Below are positions 12,011 to 23,101 of a stretch of 64,000 bases of DNA, one piece after another (within the stretch, counting starts at the first letter, position 1; the number at the start of each line of letters is the position of its first letter). The notes under the pieces were generated by a model that saw only the letters and a list, made by a program, of their open reading frames with translations, was not told the origin of the DNA and made no database searches. The DNA is from Portulaca oleracea (lineage: Eukaryota > Streptophyta > Magnoliopsida > Caryophyllales > Portulacaceae), in assembly GCA_029582165.1 (NCBI GenBank), contig CM055882.1:19299867-19363866 (forward strand). The letters run 5' to 3'. The position numbers were made by a program, and so were the translations under genes.

Positions 12011-13434
12011 TAAACTCAACACCAACGGTCTACCAAACGGAACTAATGCTGGCGTTAACCAAAAATTCGGGGTTTTACACAAATCATATACCCAACATAT
12101 AGCATAAACTGTTATTTCAAACTAATCACAAAGTGTGACTTATAACATGTTGTAAAATATACTTAAAAACCATAAACAAGTCCTATAAGACTTAACTCTT
12201 AACATAAATCCTTGAAGTACTTAATTACTTAAAACTTAGTTGTCGTATTATTATCCTGAAGGTCCTCTACTTGCGATCATCGGCTAAGCCTCCGTATGCG
12301 CATACCTAGACCGATCCGGAGATCCAGATGGTGGATAATTATCCTATACTAGCCAAGTTTCCATGATGTGCAACAAAGACACTTCAGTTATCTTTTCCTT
12401 AGGTGCTGCACTAAGGCACGTATATGATTAACTTGTGGTGCACAAAGGCACATAAGCATGTTTTTCCTTGGTGTGCACTAAGGCACCATAAACGTGGTCT
12501 GCACTTAAGGCACCATAAACATGGGCGAGGCCTTTATTAATTTCTAAAACTTGAAAACTTAAACCTTAATACCTTGACCTTGGATTCTTAATAGAACCAA
12601 TTCCTTAAACTACATTTTTCCAATCATAACTTAAAGATATAATCTTGTAATCTCCTTGAATAAGACTTGTACTTATAAAAGGAAATTTATTCATGAAATG
12701 ACCCAACCAACCAAAGCATAGAAGTATCGTAAAAGTTTCTATCCTAAAGAGTACGCCACATAAATACTTCGAAATAATTGTGAAATTATCCTGATAAATC
12801 GACTTGAATTACTTAAAAATCCATGAAAACTTGCATATATTTTGAACATAAATCATGATACTTTACATATAAGCATGGATAATAATATAAAATAAATTTA
12901 GAACTTAACATAAATGATTAATTCATGATATTATTCATAAAAGGTCAGGCAGTATACGTACCTGGAATTCTAGAAATCACCACAAAACGAGTAGGGACTT
13001 GAATAGCGAAGAGGCAACGATCTCTTTGAGTGACTTAGCAAGGAGGAGAAATTAAGAGTTAGAACCCTACCTAGGCGAGATAATGGATGGGTAACTTTAG
13101 TAAAATAAAACCGACTTGTTAATGAATTTAATTTCTTAAGTCGTCATGAAAGAGTCCTAACTATCTCTATAGACATCGTATCAACGCCTAAGAGGACTTT
13201 TCAGAAAGCTTTAAACACGCTTTACAACTTTGAAGTTGACCATAAAAACTAGAAACGTGGCTAAGAAGGTCAAAACTCTTGTTCCTCTAATCTGCCCAGA
13301 AAAATAAACATGTCGACCAAACTTTTTCGGGAGACCATAACTTGGGTTATACTAATCGGTTTGGGGCCCGTAAGTTGTCCATGGAAAGCTCGTGATTCAT
13401 ACTTTAACATTCATTTTAACCACAAGTTTATTTG
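12011..13434. other. Retroelement debris with short degenerate repeats, no gene
   Basis: No coding potential is seen. Near 12400-12530 about four degenerate units of roughly 25-30 bp share TGCACTAAGGCACCATAAAC. This resembles minisatellites in long LTRs, so the stretch is probably another eroded LTR. The remainder is AT-rich. Confidence 0.4.
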
Positions 13435-14273
13435 TGTTGGGAATGTCCCAACAATGTTCGATATACACGGAGATTAAACCAAAGTGATATAGTAATTATT
13501 TGTCTTGCTAGAGACCTCTATAATTAGTAATTAAATATGTTTAATTATAACTATATTATTTGGTCCTGCTGGGTCACACAAGTCAGCGCACTGGAACAAT
13601 ATACGTAATCTAAGTGATATTGTATTATGTTTAGAAAAGTTGGGAACTGATTTCAGTGAGAAATCAACCCAACATGGACCGAACTGGGTTCAACACGGTC
13701 CGTGTTGGGACACCACGGTCCGTGGTGTCCATGGGCCGAGTTAATGGACATTCTGGAGTCCAACACGGACCGTGTTATTTCAACACGGACTGTGTTGGGT
13801 CTGAGAATTGCGTCGTTGCGTTAAGTCGACCCTTTAGGGTTTTGAACCCTTTCCCTCGGTTTTCTAAACACTATATAAAGGGGTCTTTGGGAGAGATTAT
13901 TATACACCAACTGCCTGAGACTCTTAGAGAGATACTAGGGTGATTTCTTGAGTTCCTCTCTCTTTTAGTTTGCAGTTCTTGTTTCAGGAAACATTCTCTG
14001 TTTCCTGAAACATTCTCACATACATCTTAGATTGAGATTCGTCTCGATCGGGTCGATCTAACAATCGGGTTCTCGGAGTGCTGCGTGGAACTTTTTAGTA
14101 GAGGATTTCAACATTGAAATCTGGAAGGTCAACCTCTTCTTCAGCCAGAATTAGCGATTAGGTATAATTACTAAAGCCTTTACAATTGTTATAACTAATT
14201 GTTTATAATCGTTATGATTATTCCGCCAATTAATTTGTATCTGTTTAGGAAATAGATAATCTAAAACCTAACA
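13435..14273 (+). repeat. 5' LTR of the decayed Copia element
   Basis: The LTR is 839 bp, starts TGTTGGGAATG and ends CCTAACA one base before the PBS. Upstream of its TATATAAA box (13872-13879) lie four odd palindromes: CAACACGG-T-CCGTGTTG (13691-13707), a perfect 23-bp palindrome at 13708-13730 (arms GGACACCACGG/CCGTGGTGTCC), and two related CAACACGGAC units (13761-13776 and 13781-13797). The 95-codon frame at 13656-13943 lies across these palindromes and is not a gene. Confidence 0.85.
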
Positions 14274-14274
14274 G

Positions 14275-14287
14275 TGGTATCAGAGCC
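14275..14287 (+). other. Primer binding site, initiator-Met tRNA type
   Basis: TGGTATCAGAGCC begins one base after the CA end of the 5' LTR. This is the usual Copia minus-strand primer site, complementary to the 3' end of initiator methionine tRNA. Confidence 0.85.
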
Positions 14288-17200
14288 ACCAATTGCATGC
14301 TAAAGTATTATACTTGTATTCATAAGTAATTTTGTCAATAGTTAAATTATACTATGAATATGCTAGAGTAGATTTATGCCTAAAAATGTTGAAACTCTAT
14401 GAAAGTTTTAATCTTTATTATTCTTGATGGTAAATCTGGAATTTTATTGTAAAGTTTCATGTTTTGTTATTATTTATTTCTTATTGTCTTTAATAAATCG
14501 ATTTTATGTTTGTTTAATTGTTAAATATAGCATGAGATTGATTTAATTTTGAATGTTCTAGAAACAATTGTTAAACAGTAGGCAATACATGAAAAAGGTC
14601 AAAATTCGCAAAATAGGGTTTTGTAGAATTATTTTCTGATTTAGTTTGTTTACATGATTTTAATGAAAAATCGAAATAAAATATCAAACGAACTCGAAAA
14701 TTTCTGAAATTTTTCTGGAGGTGTCTGGAAGTGTTCTGGACTTTCCATAATTTTTGTAGATTTTTTCCAATTAAAATGGATTTTTAATTGACTTTTCAAA
14801 TCTGAAGAGAAATAAAAGTCGTTTAATTCTCTGAATTTTATAAATTTGTAGAAATTTGTAAAACTTCTGAAATTTTTTTACAGTAGGTTACTAGGTAGCC
14901 ATAATTTTAGGGAAAATTTTTTCCATTAATTTATCCGATCAAATTATATTTTTTAATTTAGACTTTCAGATCTGAGAGATATAAATTTGTTGCTACTTTG
15001 AATATCCTTAGAAGATATAGTATCTTTTAGATTTCTTGATTTTAGGAAAATCGAGTATTTTGTGTGTATAGGTATAAAATCCTAAATCTGTTTAGGTAAC
15101 TAAGATAAAATTTGGAATTTTGTTTATTTTATTAATCATGCAAACTTTTAGGAAACATTATTTAGTATTTGTTTCCTTATATGTGTTGTATTACAATTAT
15201 ATATGCCTTTATAATTTGTTATTTAAGCATGTGTTATATTTGATATAATTATTGCAATATTACCTGTTTGCATGTGCTTCTAGTATGGTCATAGATAGTC
15301 GGTTTTACCGGTCTGCGTACCGGGTTGGGTGAAATACGGCCTGCGTGCCGTCATTAAATTAATTTTAAATTTAATTTTCAGTTAAGTTTATTTTTAATTC
15401 ATGTAAGGGATTAATTGCGAGGTCCGCTTTGTAAATTTGTTGTAATTGGAGACATCAAATCGAGTGGGAGCCTAACAGTAATGGACGTGTTGATTCGAGT
15501 GGGAGTCTATCCAAGGAAGTTGCAAAATCCAAGAAGAGTTTCTTGAAGACTGTCAAGGTTTAGTTAAAATTAGTTTGATTAAGTCTAGGTGGCCATACTA
15601 GGGGTTTTATTTATGCTTTAAATTCGTTATTGCATGTTTTATTATGCATTTTATGCTTTTTGAAAGAGTACACCTAGAATCGCATGCTTAGGATAATAAA
15701 ACCTACCCTCAAAATTGAATTATTGCTCAACCTATCGAAACATCACTTAGATGGATAAATAAAGAAAGCCAAAGTGAATTATTTGTCCATCATTAATAAG
15801 TAGGGTGGGAGGTAGGTCAATTCAAATTGACTATCAAAATTGTTTTGGGCCCAGAGTAGAGGAAGAGAAATATTGTATTTGATACAAATTTCTTGCCAAG
15901 AGTCATTTTGAATGATCGATCATAAGATGATCCACCAAAGGTAACATGAGCTCGAGTTTTGTTGGACCAAAGTCCACTTGAACTCATGGGTCTTGTGGGT
16001 CTTGGTTAAAATTAAAACACTAAGTGAGAGTTAATAAAGTATTTTGATTTGAAATTAAAATTAGTTTAATGTCTTTTGATGAATAAAAACTAAAATGAAC
16101 CAATTTTGTCTCGTAGAATTATTTATGTCTTTTTTACTCAAACATCCACCACTAATAAAATATTGTTTTCTCCTTGAGAAAGAGAGAAACAATTACAGCA
16201 ATTCCTTACTTGGCATTGCCATCGCAAGATTGTCTTGAAGGTAATTAAAAGAAACATGTCTTTGATATAACATTGAGCTAGGCATCAATATTAAGAGGTC
16301 AATCAAGCCAAATGGATACATGTAATGTCATAGTATTCATGCGACTTTAACTTCAAAATGTTTGAAGATTAGAGGAAGGATTTCAATATTACCAACTCAA
16401 AACCAAGTTCATCGAACTAGTTAGAGTTAATAAATATGAAACCAATAACCAGATAGTCTCGGTTAAGCTAGATCAAGGCCAATTGATGGCACTCATGTTC
16501 TGAAATAATTTGACTATTTTAAAACATGAGAAACCTCATATTCCCCTTTAGCCAAAAGGTTGGCAACCAAAGATAGTCTTTTAGTGAAAGGGAAAATAAG
16601 ATTTAAGAAATATATCAAAGACAAGAAGTCAAAGGAAAGGTAAGGACAAACAGTTGTACATACCCAACCAATGACAGCAACCGGTTAACAACTAGATAGT
16701 GTATGACATTGGGAGCGTGAATAAATATAAGGAAGACTTGAGATATGATTTCATTTCTAGGCAAGTGTATATATGATACTCACTACCCTTATTAAACCCA
16801 CTTTGAGTATAAGATATCGGCTGTGAAACTCGCATTTATGCAAATGTGCAGGATATACAACAAAGTAGATGTGCTTTGAAGGATGAGAGTCAGCCTACAA
16901 ATAGGAACATGCAATTAGTTGGAGTTCCTTATGAAGAGTTGATTGTTTTTCCATTTCCTCAAGACTTATAAGAGAAATATATAGGTGATTCTATGTTCTC
17001 ATTATAGAAATTTGATTTCTTACTCTCAATTAGAGAGAGAAAGGATCTTGGATAAACACACCCAACACATCGAAACCAAAAGGTTTAAAAGGAATAACTC
17101 ATGTTCAAACATAAAACTTGTAACTATCTATTAAGTCATGCAAATCAGAGCGCATTCAGAAGCGTCACAGTGATAGACTTTTGAATGATAAGACTTTGAA

Positions 17201-17679
17201 ACATGTGATGTCTGCAAAACATGATTGTACCTTTTACAAGAAAGGGTGAACGTGCCAACAAACACTCATGCATATGGATGTATGTAGTCCAATTGAGCAC
17301 AAGTACAAGGGATGGATTACTTCAAATCTTCAAAGATGATAAAATAACACATGGTGATTCATGTCTATGAGATTCATCTGAAGATGGAATGTTAAAATAG
17401 TTTAATGATTTCCAAAATGAAGTAGTCTTGGCGAAACAATGAGAGCACCTGGATACGATCGAAGAGATGTTAATGGTTGAGCCAAGAGTTTGAACAAATG
17501 ACTCAAATGAAACATAATTCTGGCACTATAAGCTTAAGTTATATTAATCAGAAATACATTCAGAAACTGCATAGTGCAGGATTTTGGAAAACCTAAACTT
17601 TGAAAAGTTCAATGTTTGCAAAGCATGCCTGATGGGTAAGATGACTAAAATCACCTCTTATTGGAATTGGTGTATAAGC

Positions 17680-18100
17680 TAATGACTTATTAGGATGCAA
17701 GCATATTGATGTATGTGGCCCTATGAGCACTAATGCTAGAAGAAGGTTTGTTGTACTTTTTCATCACTTTCAGTGACGATTTTTAGTAGATATGGGTATA
17801 TCTACTTAATACGCCACAAGTCCAAATCATTTGAAATTTTCAAAGTGAAGTACAAAACCAACTTGGCAAGAAAATCAAAACCCTTCAATAAGGTTGAGCA
17901 GGTGAGTATTTGAGCCATGATTTCACTGACCATTCCAGAGAATGTGGAATTGTTTCATAACTCTCTCCTCTAGGAACACGACATCTCAATGACGTATCTA
18001 AAAGAGAAATCACACCTTATTAGATATGGTGCGATCAATGATGGTTGAGTCAACATTGCCGATTACCTTTTGGGGATGCACGCAGTTAACCATAGCTCTA
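17680..18100 (+). pseudogene. Copia integrase remnant
   Basis: Translation gives HIDVCGPMST at about 17700, matching the HTDVCGPM start of the Copia integrase core. Then follow EYLSHDFTDHSRECGIVS-stop-LSPLGT at about 17905 (usual ...YLKxxGIVSQLTPPGT) and ITFWGC at about 18065 (usual FWGYALETA). The frame is interrupted by several stops and shifts. Enough motifs remain in order to fix the identity and the plus orientation. Confidence 0.7.
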
Positions 18101-18739
18101 ATTACTGAATAAAGATTACCTGAAGCACTAGAGAAGACACAATATATGATATGGAGAAGAGAGGTTCTTGATCCATTTTCTGAAAGAAAGGAGTATCACT
18201 TCTACAAACTGTTGTAGAGGAAAGTGTTTGTGTCTCAAAATGGTTTCTTCTTAGAGAATATGTTATTCTCTAAAAGAAAGAGTGGGAGAGTTTTTGAACT
18301 TACCGAAGTTTGAGAGACACGAAACACTATAATCATCACCTGAAACTCCGCTACCTGATCCTAGTTCAAATTTTCCTATTGGTTGAGAAATTAAGAACAA
18401 GGTTGAGGCAGTTGAAGTTCTTCAAAACGTTAAGGAGGAGGTGTCATGAACATTACTCCAAGCAAGGTTAGGTAAACAACTCCGTCAACCACAAAAATAT
18501 CGATCTTCTATGGAGAGCGTGAGATGTTACTTTTAGAAAGTAATGACTCTACCTACAACAAAGAAGTTTTAGCAAGTTAAGATTCCATAAGGTCTAAGAT
18601 GGATTCCATGTATTCAACCATGTTTAGAACTCAGTTGATTTGTCTGAAGGTGTGAGCCATCAGGCATAGGAGGGTTTTAAGGCAAAACATGGGTTCATTA
18701 AGATAGACATTAAGACTGACTTCAAAATTAGATTTGGAA

Positions 18740-19770
18740 GAAAGGTGTGTACTTAACACAACTGAATGGTATTTTTTTGGAATACTTGTAAACTTCAAGA
18801 GACCATATGTGATCTTAAGGAAGCTTCTACGAGTTGGAATCATTGACCTTCTTGACCTGGATATCAAAAGTTTGATATACTGGGAAGTGCCAAAGATAAT
18901 ATTATGTTTACAAGAAGTTCAGTGGGAGCAATGCATTTTCTGATACTGTATGTAATTGACATACTGCCTACTGAGAAGAAGATTCCAATGTTGCTTCTAC
19001 TGAGGTTGACTTGGGAATAATTTTCAAAGTGAAGGATTGGTGGGGCTAAGAATATTCTTGGAGACAAGATCTATAATGATAGATTACAGATTTTGATTGT
19101 TTGAATCAAAGTTGACTAGGTGTTGAATAAGTTCAACCCACTTCGTGAATAGATTAATTTCCATAAATCATGGCATATCCTTAGGAAATCTGATTATCTC
19201 AAAACAATCAGAGGATCTAAAAGGGATGAGACATATAACTCACGCTTCAGGCATGAGATTAATGTATGCCACGAGATGTTCAAAGCCCAACACAACATAT
19301 ACATTGTGTATATATGTAAACAAAACTAAGGATATATCCTCAGTTCTGAGTGGTCGATAAGAGCTAAGTATAGAGAGTTATACTGATGCTACACTTATGT
19401 CAAGAAATATGATTCTCTGAAAGGTCAGAGAAATTATATGAACTGTCTGAGTGGTATTGAGGTGAGCTGGAAGATGTTCCTAATATGGCATGCGTTTAAT
19501 TCTGCAAATAAGACAAGCATGGCACGACTTTAGAAGTTGTGACAAAAACTGTTAGGATTGTGAAGTTCGTTTTAGAACTAGGTAATGTTTCTAGCCTTGC
19601 GAGAGATATTGAGCCTTGTTGATAGGAACCATCACTCAAGCAAAGGAACTGAATCTCACTATGAATCCAAACATGAGTTACGGAAATATCTTCATGTAGG
19701 AAAGGTCATTAGTGAGATGGTATATGTGCGAGGTTCATTGCAAGTATTATGTACTAAACCCCTGTTGTAG
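18740..19770 (+). pseudogene. Copia reverse transcriptase and RNase H remnant
   Basis: Broken frames preserve LILYVIDILP (degenerate YVDDILL active site) near 18940, NILGDKIYNDR near 19050 (usual ILGIKIYRDR), NHGISLG at 19163 (usual SHGI.LSK), MRHITHASGMRLMYATRCSKP (about 19230-19290), and a RNase H tail including SKHELRKYL and TKPLL ending near 19770. The second catalytic Asp of YVDD is lost and stops are frequent, so the region cannot encode an active enzyme. Confidence 0.7.
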
Positions 19771-20635
19771 TTATAGCATGATAGTCATGCATGGACAATA
19801 GGTATTAAACACATTCTGGAATATTAACAAGTCAAATTTACATGAATTGTTCATGAATTACGACATTGTCGATTGATCATTAAGAATAAGATTCCAAAAT
19901 TTACATCAATTGTGGTTTAGAATTATGTAATGTCCAAAAAGGTTAGCGCATTCAAAATGGGAAATTGGATGAGGTTCGATTTCTGAAACCCCATTAGTGA
20001 ACTTGATAACGCTAGTCTTGGTCGGCAGTCGACCTGGTTCCTAATTGTATTATCACGTAGGAACAGTGATAATATCAACACAATTAGCATGTAGGATTGA
20101 GGAGATGATCAAGTTTCGTGATCGAAGTGATGTGATGACATCATAAATCAATCACATGGGTATTTTGAGAACAACTACCGAACTGACCCGCAGTGGGAGC
20201 TCTTTAAGTTACGAAAGTCATAAGAGCTCTCACTACTCAAAACTCCTAAATCCTAAGTTTAATACATAGACTACATGGTCTGTTGTAACTTTGGAACGCG
20301 TCAAACGCCTTTCGTAACAATAGGCTATAAAGGCGGTGTTTGGGTTACAGTTGGATCATGTGAGAATGTGTGTTTGAACAAGATGACATTGTCCTCCCTA
20401 TTAGGGACAGTTGTCTCGTTGGCCACTCGGTGAGATTGGACTGAAAATGGTTGGCCGAGCTCAGCTGAATCAATAGTTGGTCATCTACTTTTCAAAGTCT
20501 AACTCGGAAATCGAGGAACGTTCGGGTCTTACATAAGGATGACTTTAGCTTATCTTATTCGAACTAGAGACATTAAGTGACAAGGGAATTCAAGGAATCG
20601 AACACTTGTGGGACAAGTGGGAGATTGTTGGGAAT

Positions 20636-20893
20636 GTCCCGACAATGTTCGATATACACGGAGATTAAACCAAAGTAATATAGTAATTATATGTCTTGCT
20701 AGAGACCTCTATAATTAGTAATTAAATATGTTTAATTACAACTGTATTATTTGGTCCTACTGGGTCACACAAGTCAGCACATTGGAACAATGTATGTAAC
20801 CTAAGTGATATTGTATTACGTTTATAAAAGTTGGGATTTGATTTCTGTGAGAAATCAGCCCAACACGGACCGAACTGGGTTCAACACGAACCG
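20636..20893 (+). repeat. Truncated 3' LTR of the Copia element
   Basis: It matches the first ~260 bp of the 5' LTR with scattered substitutions and is preceded by a purine-rich tract. Similarity ends inside the palindrome: 5' LTR CAACACGGTCCG corresponds to CAACACGAACCG here, then unrelated TTTGATCAAG begins. The missing part would include the TATA box. Confidence 0.8.
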
Positions 20894-22080
20894 TTTGATC
20901 AAGAGGGTGAGGTTTGTTGGTGACTAACAGGAGATGACCATTTTCTGCTAAGATATCTTCTTGGTTCTGTTATGGTATAAATAGAAGAGAAAAGTTGGAG
21001 AGTAGTTAGATATGGAAACTTGATGCCCAACTGAACTAACTAAAATTCTTTCTTTGGAAAAGTTTTCATAATGGTCTTTCTCTTAAGGTAAATTTCATCC
21101 GATAGGGTGTAAACATTGATCTATCTCGTAATTTATGCAATGACTATATTGAAACGGATCAACACTAGATCCACAAATGTCATTTTTCCAAAGAAGTTTG
21201 GAAAATGGCCAAATATCATAAGTGGGTAAATTCCACAATAGTTTAGCCACTTGATTCTATTGCCAAGGATATTGCTTCATCTCTTCGAGCCGCTCTTTCA
21301 CCTAGCGATCTCAAAAAATCAACCTACCTTCTTTACAACATTTGGAAGGAGCGGAATGAGTGCGTCTTCAACAATTTCATCTTCAATCATGTTTGAGTTA
21401 TCATTTGGGAAAAGAAGAAATTTGCATAATGGAAAACTAGGAGATCTTAGGCTTTTCCATCTTTCCATCAGAAGAGCAAGACGCCCCCCCTTCGATCCCA
21501 CAAACTACTCATATTGGTTGGGAGCGTCCACATCCTGGGTTGGTTATGCTGAACTATGATGGTTTCGTCAACCGTCATGGGGCAGCAACAGAGTTTGCCA
21601 TTCATCATCATCTTGGAAGACTCTTCTTCATGCAGGGTCCTATAAACTCCAACCAAAGTCTATTCTCCTTGTAGAGGCATTAGCTATAAACTTTGGGATT
21701 CGACATGCTCTCCGAGTAGGTTACAAGAGAGTTCATACTGAAAGTGATAATCTTGCTCTTATTCAAGTGATCTATGGGGTTTTCAAGTGTCGTGGAAAAC
21801 AGATATGATTATTAGAGACATCAATATTTTTTTACAACAATTTGCATGAGAGGTCTTTAGTTTAGCATGTTTTTAGAGAAATCGTCAATATGACGGCTAA
21901 TTGGTTAACTAATAGGGGGTACTCCACTCAAACCTTCGACGTTTGGAGTCTTCGCCCTGGTTCTGAGTTTTATGTTATTTTGTTTCATGATAACTTAAGG
22001 AGATGTCTTACGAGAAGAGTCCCGTAAATTCCTTTGCACTTTGGTTTTAATCCGAATGCAAAAAAAAAAATACAATAAAA
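20894..22080 (+). mobile_element. 5'-truncated L1-type LINE, 3' end only
   Basis: Broken plus-strand frames give HKCHFSKEVWKMAKYH near 21180 (zf-RVT-like HCPFSKEVW), IWKERNECVFNN near 21340 (usual IWKERNxRVF), then a RNase H-like domain of the RVT_3 type: LNYDGFVNRHGAATEFA near 21550, ALAINFGIRHALRVGY near 21680 and ESDNLALIQVIYG near 21740. This domain order ends many plant L1 ORF2 proteins. Stops and a shift near 21500 break the frame. The element ends in an A-rich tail near 22060-22080. Its 5' end abuts the truncated Copia LTR. Confidence 0.72.
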
Positions 22081-22911
22081 TAAAGAAAAAGAGAGTTAAC
22101 CGCTAAAGTATTGTGCAATAAAATTAGGTTCCTTGATTTACAACTAAAACTCTTTTTTCCTTTTGTTACTAATTTTCCAATTAGTATAAGTTTATGGCAC
22201 AATTTCTAAATTTATGTATAATAAAGTTATGATCATTAGATACACATAAAGCTCTTTCTTTTTATGCCTAACTAATTGTCAATATACCTTAAGTGAGTGC
22301 AGCATACACAAAATATTGAACATTAGTTGGAGAAAGTAGTATGAGTCACCTATATGCTAAAGTGATATGAGTGTCGGGGCAAGTGTCTTGAGGTAAAACT
22401 CATATATTTAGATATTAAATTTAAAAAAAAAGGATATGATTGATTTTTGTAACTATAATACAATATATAAATTGTGTAAAAATATATATTTTTATCCATA
22501 ATTTTTAAAATTTACAAAAAGGGTGCATAAAATTTACTCATCAAATGATGTTCATTCAATTAAGATGTCATTTGTAATTATTGGTGTAGCCAATTCATCG
22601 CAAGCTTTTTATAATTAATAATTAACAGAGTTTATAAAAAAAATTGGTGTAAGAAACCATCGTAAGTATTAATTTTATTAAAGACGACACAAAAACGGTG
22701 TTTTCCATCAAAACTCATATCATTGTTCATGCTTCAAAATGTAAAGATAAAGACCAGTCTCTAACCAGAAGGTTCCATGGTAGGTAAACCAATAAATTCA
22801 TACATCAAAAACATAAATGCAAATTAACTTTTGGTTCAATATAGATCTCTACACATAAGAAATTACAAATCCAATACTAAAATTATTCAGATTTTTTCTT
22901 TTAGAAAAAAT
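22081..22911. other. AT-rich 3' flank of the CCR gene, no gene seen
   Basis: No coding frame is recognised. On the minus strand an AATAAA (22679-22674) lies about 233 nt past the CCR stop codon and is a candidate polyadenylation signal. Confidence 0.4.
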
Positions 22912-23101
22912 TTAAGATTGAATACGGATGGCATTATCTTGATCTTGCTGTACAGGGAGACGAAGATGACCTTTATCTTGGAGACTCTTAACAGCATCAT
23001 ATAAACATTGTCTTACTGGTGTAAACTCCAAGCCCAACTCCTCCAACTTTTGGTTTGAAAATTTGTATGGCTTTACTCTCGGATTCACCTCGTCTGAGCA
23101 C
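22912..23101 (-). CDS. CCR: CCR exon 5 (C-terminus)
   Basis: The 190 nt supply the last base of Lys278, then [40 protein letters not shown] and a short Gln/Asp-rich tail ending IRIQS-TAA. The acceptor is TTATTTAG. The C-terminal tail is the least conserved part of CCRs and its sequence here is unremarkable. Confidence 0.92.

Larger units (their letters stand above)
13435..20893 (+). mobile_element. Decayed Ty1/copia element with both LTRs, 3' LTR truncated
   Basis: The 5' LTR (13435-14273) and the start of the 3' LTR (20636-20893) share the opening TGTTGGGAATGTCCC and about 250 bp of near-identical sequence. The element is ordered LTR, initiator-Met PBS (TGGTATCAGAGCC, 14275-14287), a long AT-rich leader, integrase remnants near 17.7-18.1 kb, reverse transcriptase remnants near 18.7-19.4 kb, an RNase H tail near 19.6-19.76 kb, and a purine-rich GGGACAAGTGGGAGAT before the 3' LTR. 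INT before RT is the Ty1/copia order. Every frame is broken by many stops and shifts. The 3' LTR stops at about 20893, where LINE sequence begins. Confidence 0.85.

Noticed and set aside
14275..14287. TGGTATCAGAGCC sites at 14.3, 28.0 and 36.3 kb considered as tRNA genes
   Set aside because: These are primer binding sites next to LTR ends; no cloverleaf or A/B box surrounds them.
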